Program-made: the position numbers and the translations under genes | The notes under the pieces: generated by a model | The model's input: the letters and a program-made list of their open reading frames with translations, nothing else | Database searches by the model: none | What the model was told of the DNA's origin: nothing | In this document: positions 6,118 through 14,600 of the stretch, piece by piece | Numbering within the stretch: position 1 is the first letter of the stretch | How the letters are laid out: the number at the start of each line of letters is the position of its first letter | Assembly: GCA_937958685.1 (NCBI GenBank) | Contig: CALGNF010000167.1 | Coordinates: 1 to 15,052 of the forward strand | DNA: 15,052 bases | From: an uncultured Caryophanales bacterium | GTDB lineage: Bacteria; Bacillota_I; Bacilli_A; Izemoplasmatales; Hujiaoplasmataceae | Direction: 5' to 3'

Positions 6118-8115
6118 TTAGCCGGCCAGATCGATGCCCAAATTCCACATCGCATTCCAGTCGGAGGCGATGCGATCATATGTTCTGAGATTATAGAAGG
6201 CATACTCGAACATGGAGCTCTTCCAGTCGGGATTCCACAGGACGATGCCGCTGTACGATTCGACAAGTTCCAGCTTGCCGAGCATCGGCCCGGTTGCGGA
6301 GATTTCCTCGAACAGGATGACGCCAAGATCCTGGAACGCCTGGATGACGGGCGGGAAAGGCATGTCCGCCCGCGGCGGGATCCCTCCGGTCAACTGGTAA
6401 TAGCCCGATTCCTGCAAGAACCACATCATGAAGTCGATCGAACCCTGCATATTGGTCGTGTTGCGCTTGATGCCGATGAAGAAGTCGGGCGAGTGGGCCG
6501 AGTAGACTTTGCCGTCGGTATGGGTATAAGGGAACGGCATGTAACCGACATTGGCGGGATCGGCCAGGTCAGACTGCTCCGCGGGTGTCCCGTTGTCGTA
6601 CAGGAACGTGCCGTCCCTGACTTTGATCGCGACATCGATGAATTGGCTGACGGCCCAGCTGCCGGCCACCATAGCGCCAATATTGCCTTTGACGAATTCA
6701 ACCTTCGAACGTTCCCAGTTAGTCGTTGAAGGGTCGTTCTCGATCAGGCCTTGCCGAACCAGGTCATAGAGCAGTTTGTAAACGATGTAATGGGGGCTTC
6801 CGGCACTGAAGGCGTTCCGATCTTGAGGGAGGATGTTGTAATAGTAATTCGGATCGCCGCTGACGCTGGAGACGTTGCCTTGCCACTGGTCGAGCGGCCA
6901 ACTGTCTTTTTTGTTGGTATAGAATGGCGCCAGGAACGACTGCTTGCTGGCATTGAAAGTCTTGATTGTCTGCATGGCGGATAAAAATGCCGCTGGTGAG
7001 GTCGGCAACTCGGTGATGCCGGCATCAGCAAAGACCTTCTTGTTGTACAAGATGCCGTTGACGTTGCCATAGGTCGGCAAGCCGTAAACTATGCCTTCAT
7101 GCGCCTTCTGGCTGACATAGCGCCAGGACAGTGAAAGTGTCTCGAGACTTCCGATCGGCGCGAAGTAATAGGAAAGGTTCTGGGCGCTGACGGAAGAGGG
7201 GATCAGGAGCACATCGCCGTAATCGCCGCCCATCAGGCGGATCCTGGCGTTGTTCTCATAATCCAGCAAGGTTTCAAAAGTGACGTTGTACATCGGGAAA
7301 AGCGCTTCGAACTCGCGCTCATAATCCTTGAGGACGGTGTTGCGCAAATCGACACGGTTTAGCAGGACTTTCACATTGGAAACGGACCCGGTGTAGGGCG
7401 TGACGGTGACCGATTTGGTCGAAGCGACGCCGTCGACGTTGACGGCGATCTCGACCAAACCGCCTGCTTTGGGGGCAAGCCTGCCGCTGGAATCAATTTT
7501 TGCCTCGCCGGATTCAATGCTCCAGGTGACGTTCCTGTAGGTGGCGTTGACCGGGTTGACCACTACCGAATAGTTTGCTCGATCACCGTGAGCCAGTTGG
7601 TCAGCACCGATGATCTCCACGCTCTGCACCGGAATCGAAACGCTCAAAATCGCGACGTTCTTTTCCGCAAACAGACCATTGGTCGCCGTGGCGATGATCG
7701 TGATCCCACCGGGCGCAGTGGCTAGCAATGCGCCCGATTGGTCGATCTCCGCTTGTCCGCCCCGGGAAACGACGCTCCACTCAACGGCCAGATTGACCGC
7801 GTTGTCGGGAATCACCGAGGCGGTATAATAGGTTGTGGTGCCATTGCTTACGTAGAGGCTTCCCGAAATGGTGATCTCTGTGGCTTGGATTTCTGAGAAT
7901 GTCATCGTTGAGGGAGCCGTGGTGGTGGCGGCCGTCGTCAGGCTTGTCGTTCCTGAGCTGGTCGCCGGTGAACTGGTTGTCGGGGCAAGCGTGTCGGTAG
8001 TATTGGATGTTGTTGCCAAAGTTGTGGTCGTGACCTCGGCGCAGGCAAAAGACGACAGGCTTAAAAAGAGCAGTAAGAAGGCAAGAATGAGTCTTTTGCT
8101 AATCACGTGTTTCAT
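6118..8115 (-). CDS. ABC transporter sugar-binding lipoprotein with two N-terminal Ig-like domains
   Basis: This is the extracellular solute-binding protein (family 1, CUT1 type) of the manno-oligosaccharide importer. The ATG at 8115 has AAAGGAGT five bases upstream. A signal peptide (MKHVISKR, hydrophobic core) ends at SSFAC with Cys25 as the probable lipidation site; the lipobox has Phe at -2, which is unusual. A Thr/Ser-rich linker (about 27-72) and two Big_2-like immunoglobulin domains follow (about 77-159 with VEWSVVSRGGQAEIDQSGALLATAPGG, and 163-241 with VTWSIESGEAKIDSSGRLAPKAGG). The binding-protein fold runs from about 247 to 665 (DYEREFEALFPMYNVTFE, YGLPTYGNVNGILYNKKVFADAG, MVAGSWAV, SPDFFIGIKRNT). 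At 665 residues it is more than 200 longer than a usual family member, because of the Ig-like domains. It lies 58 nt after the mannanase and directly before the two permeases. Confidence 0.88.
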   Translation of the reverse strand: MKHVISKRLILAFLLLFLSLSSFACAEVTTTTLATTSNTTDTLAPTTSSPATSSGTTSLTTAATTTAPSTMTFSEIQATEITISGSLYVSNGTTTYYTASVIPDNAVNLAVEWSVVSRGGQAEIDQSGALLATAPGGITIIATATNGLFAEKNVAILSVSIPVQSVEIIGADQLAHGDRANYSVVVNPVNATYRNVTWSIESGEAKIDSSGRLAPKAGGLVEIAVNVDGVASTKSVTVTPYTGSVSNVKVLLNRVDLRNTVLKDYEREFEALFPMYNVTFETLLDYENNARIRLMGGDYGDVLLIPSSVSAQNLSYYFAPIGSLETLSLSWRYVSQKAHEGIVYGLPTYGNVNGILYNKKVFADAGITELPTSPAAFLSAMQTIKTFNASKQSFLAPFYTNKKDSWPLDQWQGNVSSVSGDPNYYYNILPQDRNAFSAGSPHYIVYKLLYDLVRQGLIENDPSTTNWERSKVEFVKGNIGAMVAGSWAVSQFIDVAIKVRDGTFLYDNGTPAEQSDLADPANVGYMPFPYTHTDGKVYSAHSPDFFIGIKRNTTNMQGSIDFMMWFLQESGYYQLTGGIPPRADMPFPPVIQAFQDLGVILFEEISATGPMLGKLELVESYSGIVLWNPDWKSSMFEYAFYNLRTYDRIASDWNAMWNLGIDLAG

Positions 8116-8131
8116 TACATACTCCTTTCGC

Positions 8132-8144
8132 CAAGCATAGCTTG
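8132..8144 (-). repeat. Small inverted repeat upstream of the binding-protein gene
   Basis: CAAGC at 8132-8136 and GCTTG at 8140-8144 form a 5-bp stem with a 3-base loop in the 58-nt gap between the mannanase stop and the binding-protein start, just before the ribosome binding site. It has no T-run, so it is not a terminator. It may stabilise or separate segments of the operon mRNA. The evidence is weak. Confidence 0.25.
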
Positions 8145-8173
8145 CCATGTGGCCTTATAATACTACTATACAC

Positions 8174-11100
8174 TTATTCGCCACCAAGATCAAACACGAA
8201 ATCCGCCGGTGGCTCCAAAGTGTCGATCGGCGCGCCGTTGGCATAACCATAAAGACGCACGTCATCAATGTACATGATTCCATCATATGGCATTTTCCCG
8301 GTTGTGGGGTTGACACAGATCGCATTAAGGGTGTCGTTGGGAACGAATTCCAGCGTGATAACCTGGAAATAGAACAATTCGTTGTCGGTTTGGATCGTAT
8401 CTTTGTTGAGGTCGATCCATCTGATGCCGTAATCGCTGCGCTTGGTCGGGTCGGTATCTTCCTTGGCGGCATTGGTCCTGATGGTGGTGATTGTCACGTT
8501 GTTCTGGTCGATGCCGGTTTTGATCCAGCCGGGTTCCAGGGCGATGTAGTTTTTGAGCACGCAGGAGCCGGAACTGGGCAGGGCATCGACGATGGCTTTG
8601 TTGTAATAGGTCGTGTATTGCACCCTGAACGTGTTTGCGACCATCGGGAGACCGCCAGTCGTGAGCGGGAAGGCGATCAGTTTGACCTTGTGTTCGGACC
8701 AGTTGACGTTGAGATTGAGGACATCGAGTTGGAGCATTTCCAGCGTCTTGTTGTGGGAGATGCTTCTCAGGGTCGCCTCGTAGCTGCCGAAGGTCTGGAA
8801 GTTGATCTGCTGCTCGCTGTTGAAATCCATGTCGTAGAGCAAATCCAGTTCCAGGTATTTGTAGCGTCTGATGTTGCGCACTTCGGTTTCCACCGTCGTG
8901 CTGTCAGTGAATTCCACGACGGCCTTGATCGTGTAGTCGGCGCCCGGATCGATATCAGTCATCGTCAGTGTGTGGCTATAGATGCCCGTGCGATAGGGAT
9001 CGGCAGTTTGCGCCGTCATCGCAATCGGTGTCTGCCCATGTACATAAAGGTGAACACTGGCGATGGTCTTGCCTTCTGGAACAACCTTCACTTCCACTTT
9101 GTAGGTGCTGCTCTTTGTGACTTCGCTCAGTAGCGGGCTCAGAAGATAGACCCTCGCTTCTCTTTCGATGGTCTCGATCTCGCCGTTGAACAATTGTGCA
9201 TACTTTTTGAAAAGCTGACTGGTGCTGCCTCCGTCATTGAGGACGCGGAAACCGTCAAAGTCGGGATAATTGCCGTTGGCGTCGGAGTCGGGGCTGTCCT
9301 CGATGCCGGTCAGGATCCAAAACATCGATCCCGCGCCCCCCATTTCATAAACAGCACGGTTCCAGACATCGTAGGCGAGATTGCGATGGATGCGTTTCGA
9401 TTCGGACATCGACGCCCGCATCGCTCCATACTCCTCAAGCACGAAGGGTTTACCCCAGTATTTGGCGAGGGCGACATGGTCTTTGATGAATTTCTCGCCA
9501 TATTCGACCGCGCGGTCATTGGGTATGCCCCAGTGGTCAGGGTAGAGATGGGCTGTCACGTAGTCGAGAGTATCGATTTGTAGGAGTGCCCAATGGTTCA
9601 CGGAAGTCCCATAACCGTAATATGAGCCACCGATGCCTGATCTCACGAACGAGTAGCTGAAATCATCATCATCCGCAATTCGACCGGAGGCGGTGGTTTT
9701 GTTGATTTCCAAGGTCGAGGGCGCGTTGCCGAGTGATCCTTGGGCGCTGGCGGTGATCATCTGCTGGACGCCCACGGTGTTCTTGAGGTAAGCGCTCATT
9801 TCAGTCGCCCAGGCGGGGACGCCGGATCCATCCGGTTCGTTTGCGAGTCCCCAAGAGAAGATCGTCGGATCATCTTTGTATTTGACGCCGGTGAGCTTGT
9901 TGGTGCGGTTGGCAACATAGCTGATCCAATCCTTGTACCAGCCTTTCATCGTTTCGTTGGTGTAAAACGCCGTTTTGGTCACGTTGGCTCCCGGGTTCAG
10001 CGTGTTGTACCAGTTGGCATACATCTGCATGCCGCCAAACTCCGGGTAATAATTCGTAAGGACCAGTTCGACCCGGATGCCATATTGCCCGGCTCTCCTG
10101 ATCGTATAGTCCACGCGGTCAAGGATGTGGACCGGGTCCTTTTCCAGACCGGTGTTCCGGTCATACAGCGTCTCGCCGAAATATTCCTTCGGCGTGGCAT
10201 CATAGATTCCCGGAGCAATCTGCCCATAGGCATAGTTGGCTCGGCCTTCGTCTTCCCAGCCATCGAAGAAAGCCCACATGCGGATGACTTTGAGACCCAT
10301 GTCGGCTGCCTGGATGATGACATCATCGATCATGGCGTCCGACTTGTAGTGGAGGTTGTAGTTGTTGGTTCCTTGGAACCGGAAAGGAGTCTCGCTGTCG
10401 CCTTCAAAGAAATAGCCGTCGCGGGCGGTGACAAACTCGGTGACGAGATTGGGACGATCATGAATCGTTTTCGTCACGGAGCCGACAATGCTGTCGATCG
10501 TCACCCTGATCGTGACGGTACCCGGCTTCAGGGCTGTCAAATAGCCGGCGGGCGAGATCGCCGCTTCGCCGGTGCCGTTGATCACAGTCCACGACACATT
10601 GCTGTAGGTGGCGTTGGCCGGTGATACCTGGAAGGTGATTTGGTGTTCTTCGAACTCAACGATGTCGTCTGGTGCGACGACGTCAACGGCTGTGAGCGGA
10701 ATGATCGGATCCGTGATCGTCACTTCCTTTTCGGCAGGGACACCATCAACGATGGCGATCACGGTGATCGTGCCCATTTGTGTGGGCGTTAGGGTTCCGT
10801 TGGTGGCGATTGTGGCGTTTCCGGTTCCCGGGATCACGCTCCACAAGACCGCCTGGTCGGTCGCATTGGTCGGCAGGACATTGGCGATGAAGACGCCGGT
10901 ATGGTTCAAAGCGATGCTTGAGGGACCGCTGATGGTGACCGATTCAACATTGATTTTTCCCGGAGTGATCGTCACGGATCTGGTGCCGGTGACCTGATTG
11001 CTGGCCGTGGCCACAACCGTGATCGTTCCGGCGCTTGTGCCAATCAAAACACCGGAGGCATTGATCGTTGCCTGACCGGTACCGGGGATGACGGACCAGG

Positions 11101-11506
11101 TGATCGTCTTGTCGGACGCATCATCCGGGAACACCTGGGCCGAATAGGCCGTCGAGGTTCCGGCTTGAATCCGGTTGGATCCGGAAACAACGATCGCTAG
11201 GACGGGAATCGTTGATTCGGTTGTCGTCACGTCCGTGGTGATGGCATCAGTGGTGGTGATGTCCGTGGTCGTGATGTCCGTGGTCGTGATGCCTGTGGTT
11301 GCGCCGGTTGTGCCGGCTGTGGTGACGGTGGTTGTCGCCGCCGTGGTGAAGTTCGTGGTGGTTGCGCCCGATATCGTTGTTTGGGTCGCCGCGGTCGTTG
11401 GCGTTGCTGTGGTAGCGTCGGTTGTCAGTTCGTCGCAAGCGACGAAAAACACGGCCAGCAATGCCATGAGACCAAGGATCATGGTTTTCTTCCACATGCT
11501 TCTCAT
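8174..11506 (-). CDS. Surface endo-beta-1,4-mannanase, GH5 (subfamily 7-like), lipoprotein with Ig-like domains
   Basis: This 1110-residue secreted enzyme is inferred to cut internal beta-1,4-mannosyl bonds of mannan or glucomannan (EC 3.2.1.78). Domains in order: signal peptide with probable lipid-anchor Cys24 (VFFVAC); Thr-rich linker to about 100; three Big_2-like Ig domains (102-182, 186-265, 271-348); GH5 catalytic domain (about 360-775); an Ig/fibronectin-like domain (about 783-880); and a C-terminal beta-sandwich module (about 885-1088) ending in YIDDVRLYG. The catalytic domain shows FRFQGTNNYNLHY, IRMWAFFDG, FSWGLANEP with acid/base Glu557, HLYPDHWG, VLEEYG with nucleophile Glu692, FWILTG and YPDFDGF, which together resemble bacterial GH5_7 mannanases. 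The C-terminal module resembles carbohydrate-binding modules such as CBM27, but I cannot confirm the family. The ATG at 11506 overlaps the stop of a 7-codon leader ORF. The gene follows a strong terminator and heads the operon. Confidence 0.88.
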   Translation of the reverse strand: MRSMWKKTMILGLMALLAVFFVACDELTTDATTATPTTAATQTTISGATTTNFTTAATTTVTTAGTTGATTGITTTDITTTDITTTDAITTDVTTTESTIPVLAIVVSGSNRIQAGTSTAYSAQVFPDDASDKTITWSVIPGTGQATINASGVLIGTSAGTITVVATASNQVTGTRSVTITPGKINVESVTISGPSSIALNHTGVFIANVLPTNATDQAVLWSVIPGTGNATIATNGTLTPTQMGTITVIAIVDGVPAEKEVTITDPIIPLTAVDVVAPDDIVEFEEHQITFQVSPANATYSNVSWTVINGTGEAAISPAGYLTALKPGTVTIRVTIDSIVGSVTKTIHDRPNLVTEFVTARDGYFFEGDSETPFRFQGTNNYNLHYKSDAMIDDVIIQAADMGLKVIRMWAFFDGWEDEGRANYAYGQIAPGIYDATPKEYFGETLYDRNTGLEKDPVHILDRVDYTIRRAGQYGIRVELVLTNYYPEFGGMQMYANWYNTLNPGANVTKTAFYTNETMKGWYKDWISYVANRTNKLTGVKYKDDPTIFSWGLANEPDGSGVPAWATEMSAYLKNTVGVQQMITASAQGSLGNAPSTLEINKTTASGRIADDDDFSYSFVRSGIGGSYYGYGTSVNHWALLQIDTLDYVTAHLYPDHWGIPNDRAVEYGEKFIKDHVALAKYWGKPFVLEEYGAMRASMSESKRIHRNLAYDVWNRAVYEMGGAGSMFWILTGIEDSPDSDANGNYPDFDGFRVLNDGGSTSQLFKKYAQLFNGEIETIEREARVYLLSPLLSEVTKSSTYKVEVKVVPEGKTIASVHLYVHGQTPIAMTAQTADPYRTGIYSHTLTMTDIDPGADYTIKAVVEFTDSTTVETEVRNIRRYKYLELDLLYDMDFNSEQQINFQTFGSYEATLRSISHNKTLEMLQLDVLNLNVNWSEHKVKLIAFPLTTGGLPMVANTFRVQYTTYYNKAIVDALPSSGSCVLKNYIALEPGWIKTGIDQNNVTITTIRTNAAKEDTDPTKRSDYGIRWIDLNKDTIQTDNELFYFQVITLEFVPNDTLNAICVNPTTGKMPYDGIMYIDDVRLYGYANGAPIDTLEPPADFVFDLGGE
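11219..11290 (-). repeat. Thr/Asp linker repeats in the mannanase gene
   Basis: In the minus-strand reading frame, residues 73-96 are pentapeptide-like units ITTTD/DITTT/DAITT/DVTTT. In the DNA they appear as near-exact 15-bp units (on the plus strand, variants of GATGTCCGTGGTCGT). This is a low-complexity cell-wall-spanning linker between the lipid anchor and the first Ig-like domain. The unit length of 15 bp keeps the frame if copy number changes. Confidence 0.7.
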
Positions 11507-11526
11507 CTTGTATCACTCGTTTTCAT
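11503..11526 (-). CDS. Putative 7-codon leader peptide upstream of the mannanase
   Basis: ATG AAA ACG AGT GAT ACA AGA TGA (MKTSDTR) is preceded by a strong ribosome binding site, AAAGGAG at 11536-11542, nine bases before its ATG. Its TGA overlaps the mannanase ATG as ATGA. The mannanase itself has only a weak site (GAGTG). The arrangement suggests that ribosomes load at the leader and reinitiate at the mannanase. It could also be a consequence of a 1-2 base indel near the true start, although the mannanase N terminus reads well as a signal peptide from 11506. Confidence 0.45.
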   Translation of the reverse strand: MKTSDTR

Positions 11527-11564
11527 AATCGTGTTCTCCTTTACAAAACCTTTTTAGACAATAA

Positions 11565-11613
11565 CAAAAAAGCATACGTGTGCCTCACATTGCCGTAACA
11601 ATGTGAGGCACAC
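11565..11613 (-). terminator. Strong intrinsic terminator after the large surface lipoprotein gene
   Basis: A perfect 15-bp inverted repeat (GTGTGCCTCACATTG at 11578-11592 and its complement at 11599-11613) has a 6-base loop (CCGTAA). On the minus strand it is followed after five bases by a six-T run (A-run at 11565-11570). It lies about 25 nt past the TAG stop of the upstream gene and separates it from the mannanase operon. Reading the opposite way there is no T-run, so it is unidirectional. Confidence 0.92.
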
Positions 11614-11638
11614 AACAAGTTGTTTCAGCAGTTGCTTT

Positions 11639-14600
11639 CTATGGTGTTACGACACCGCTGAAGGCCGCTCCATGAACTTCGAACGTCGCCGGCGCATCAA
11701 CGCCATTGAGGCTGAAGAACAGACCAAGCGAGATCTTTGCGACTTTCAGGGCATCGCGATCCTGAATCGTGATGACGATTGTCTCGACATCGTTCGTGGT
11801 GAAGGTATGGACGTAGTCGACATCCATGTTGTAGGAATTGCCATATGCCAGTTTGACGGTCATCTTTGTTCCAATCACACCTTTGACCTGAACGGTCAGC
11901 GTGTTCATGTAGCGGATGTCCTCGTGAGTGGCAATGGCGAGCAGATGGTTGTTGGCATCGTCGATGGCAACGGTGGCGATGGCATGGCCGTTTTCATCAT
12001 GAGTGACAGTCATGGCATCGGTTGGTACGCTTTCCACATCGACCATCACGTTGGCTCCCTCGCGGAAACTCGCAAAGTTGATCGTCTCGTCCTTGACTTC
12101 TTCAGGGGTCGGCAAGATGGCGGTGAAGGCAATGGAGAAGATCTTGACCGACGATCCCTCGATTTCGGCGGGGATCGTGGCATTCAGTTGCCAAGAAACG
12201 GTACCGGAGGTTCCGGTTGAAATCAGCGTCCTGACCAAGGCGACAATATAGATATGCTGGACGGTGCCGTCAAGGACGAAGCGGCGTTGCGATTCGTCAG
12301 CCCAGGCGTCGCCCCAGTTCTGCTGGACATTGATTTCCAGACCGGCAGTGCCTTGGATCGTGATGTGGATACCGTTCAAAACCGAACGAGCGGCAAGATT
12401 GGATGATGACTTAGTGTATCCGTACTGAATCTTTGCGAGGGTCGCGCCGACATTCGGGGTCCAGAGACGATGGGCGGGAACATCTCCGGCTGCGGCAACC
12501 AGTACCTGAGTCGAAGCTTCGACGTAGCTTGGTGCTGCCGTGAAGAGGACGTCTGGTCCACCCAATGGCGTTCTGGCAACAGTAACCGGTGTCGGGTTCG
12601 CATCGCCCGTCAACTTGAAGTCGTAGATGTAGTATTGGACCGCGAGATTGCCGCCGGAATTTGGTTTGAGCTGGATATACTTGGCGGCCCACATGTTGGC
12701 TTCGGTCCGCATGTTGGAGGGGATGGTGAGCGTCACGGTCTGGTACACGGGATCCGCGCCACCCGCCGGACGAGTGATCGTCACATTCGATAGGTCAGTG
12801 TCTCCCAAGGTAACCAGAAGTTTGGGATCGGATGGCAATCCGGCCGTCAGCAATTTCACTTTGAAACTGATTGTCGTGACACGGGAAATATCCTCAAGGA
12901 CGTAGTTGGGGATTGCTTTCCAACCGGAAACGGCTGTTGCGGTCGCGCTGATCAGCAACACGTCGACATTGACATCATTGATGACGTCGACTGCGCCTTC
13001 GGCGGTGACACCGGTGTCTTCCCAGTGGGCATTCTTAAGTCCAGAGAGCAATTGCGGGGTGGTCACGGGATTGGCGTTGCCGAAGAAAACGACTTGCTGG
13101 ATCGTCAAGACGCCTTCGTTGCCGGAAGCGGTGAAGTGCGGATCGAGCAGGATGCGGAGATCTCGCGTTTCCGTCTGCAGGCGATACCTGTTGGCAATCG
13201 CGAAGACGAGCCATTGATTGTCGCTTGCGATTTCGATCTCGGTGACTTGGTCGTTATAGAGCAAGAGACCGCTGTCAAAATCCTTGAGTTGAACCGAGAC
13301 AGTCGGATTGACACCCTCGGTCGTTGTCATACCTGTCACTTTGATGGCGAAATACTGCATCCGGGAAAGATCGACGCTCTTCGGAATCCGGAATTGGACA
13401 CCGGACGAGGATTTCGATGCTTCTGATGTGAACGACACGTCATAAACCTGACGGGCGAACGTGACATCGAGACCTTCGAGTTCCGTCTGCGGTTCCCAGG
13501 CGCCAGCGATCAGAATCGTATTTTCCGGAGTTGCCAACAAATGGGTCGGACGCGGGGTTCCCAGCAGGCTGTCGTCTTGCAGCACGGTGACTTCCAGTTC
13601 GTCGCTGACGCCGTCAGCGGTGGCGACTACGGTGACCGTGCCGGCCAATGTGCCGGTCAGAACACCAGCTTGGGTGATTGTGGCGCTACCGGTGCCATTC
13701 ACTACCGACCATGTGACCTGGGGATATTCAGCGGCTTCTGGCAAGACGGCCGCGGTATAGTTGTACTCTTGGGCCGGGAGAACTTCAACGTCGCCGCTGA
13801 TGGTGACACTAGCAACGGAAACAATCAAATTGACATCTAATTCGCCTTCAACCCCATCGGCGGAGGCGACAACGGTGATCGTTCCGGGAGTCAGTGGTGT
13901 CAAAACACCTTCTTGATCGATCGTAGCTGTACCGGTGCCATTGGTCACGGACCAAACGACATCGTCATAGTCGGCATCCCCGGGCAGGATTGTCACGGTG
14001 TATGTCGCCGTGCCCTCGACTCTCACCTCTGCGTCACCATTGACGCTGACAGATGCGACCGGAGTTGTGATTTGCACGACCTTGGTGCCGAAGATGCCGT
14101 CAACCGACACGCGGACGGTAACGGTTCCGGCCAAAACGGGAGTAAGTACGCCAGCCTGGGTGATCGTGGCTGATCCGGTACCGGCGATAACCGACCAGAT
14201 GACTTCCTCATAGGTTGCGTTGCTGGGGACGACGGCATACTCATATTCGGCTTCCTCTCCCAGATCAACAGTGTCCTGACCCGATACCGTAACCGATTCG
14301 ACGGATTTGGTCAGGAAGACATCGAGGGTTCCCTCGACGCCCTTCACGGTCGCAACGACTGTCACCGTTCCCGGAGCTACGGCCGTGAGCACGCCCGAGG
14401 TGGAGATGGTGGCTTCGCCCGTTCCGTTGGTAACACTCCAGATCACATCCGCTTGTGATGCGGCTGCGGTTGGCAGGAAAGTGCAGACATAGGCTGAATT
14501 TTCGCCTACTTCAACCGAATCGGCACCGAAGACGGTAACGGACTCCACGGGAATCGTGGTAGTGACCGTCGTTGGGACTGTGGTCGGCGCTACGGTGGTT

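Noticed and set aside
8156..8161. Plus-strand TATAAT between mannanase and binding-protein genes
   Set aside because: There is no plus-strand gene to serve. A minus-strand promoter in the same AT-rich stretch was also considered, but no convincing -35 was found.
8147..9133. Long plus-strand open frame (328 codons) opposite the mannanase gene
   Set aside because: It has no recognisable domains or good ribosome binding site and its composition follows the codon pattern of the mannanase on the other strand. It is a shadow frame.
9740..10624. Long plus-strand open frame (294 codons) opposite the mannanase
   Set aside because: Antisense shadow of the GH5 and Ig-like coding region, with low-complexity Asp/Val/Gly composition and no motif.
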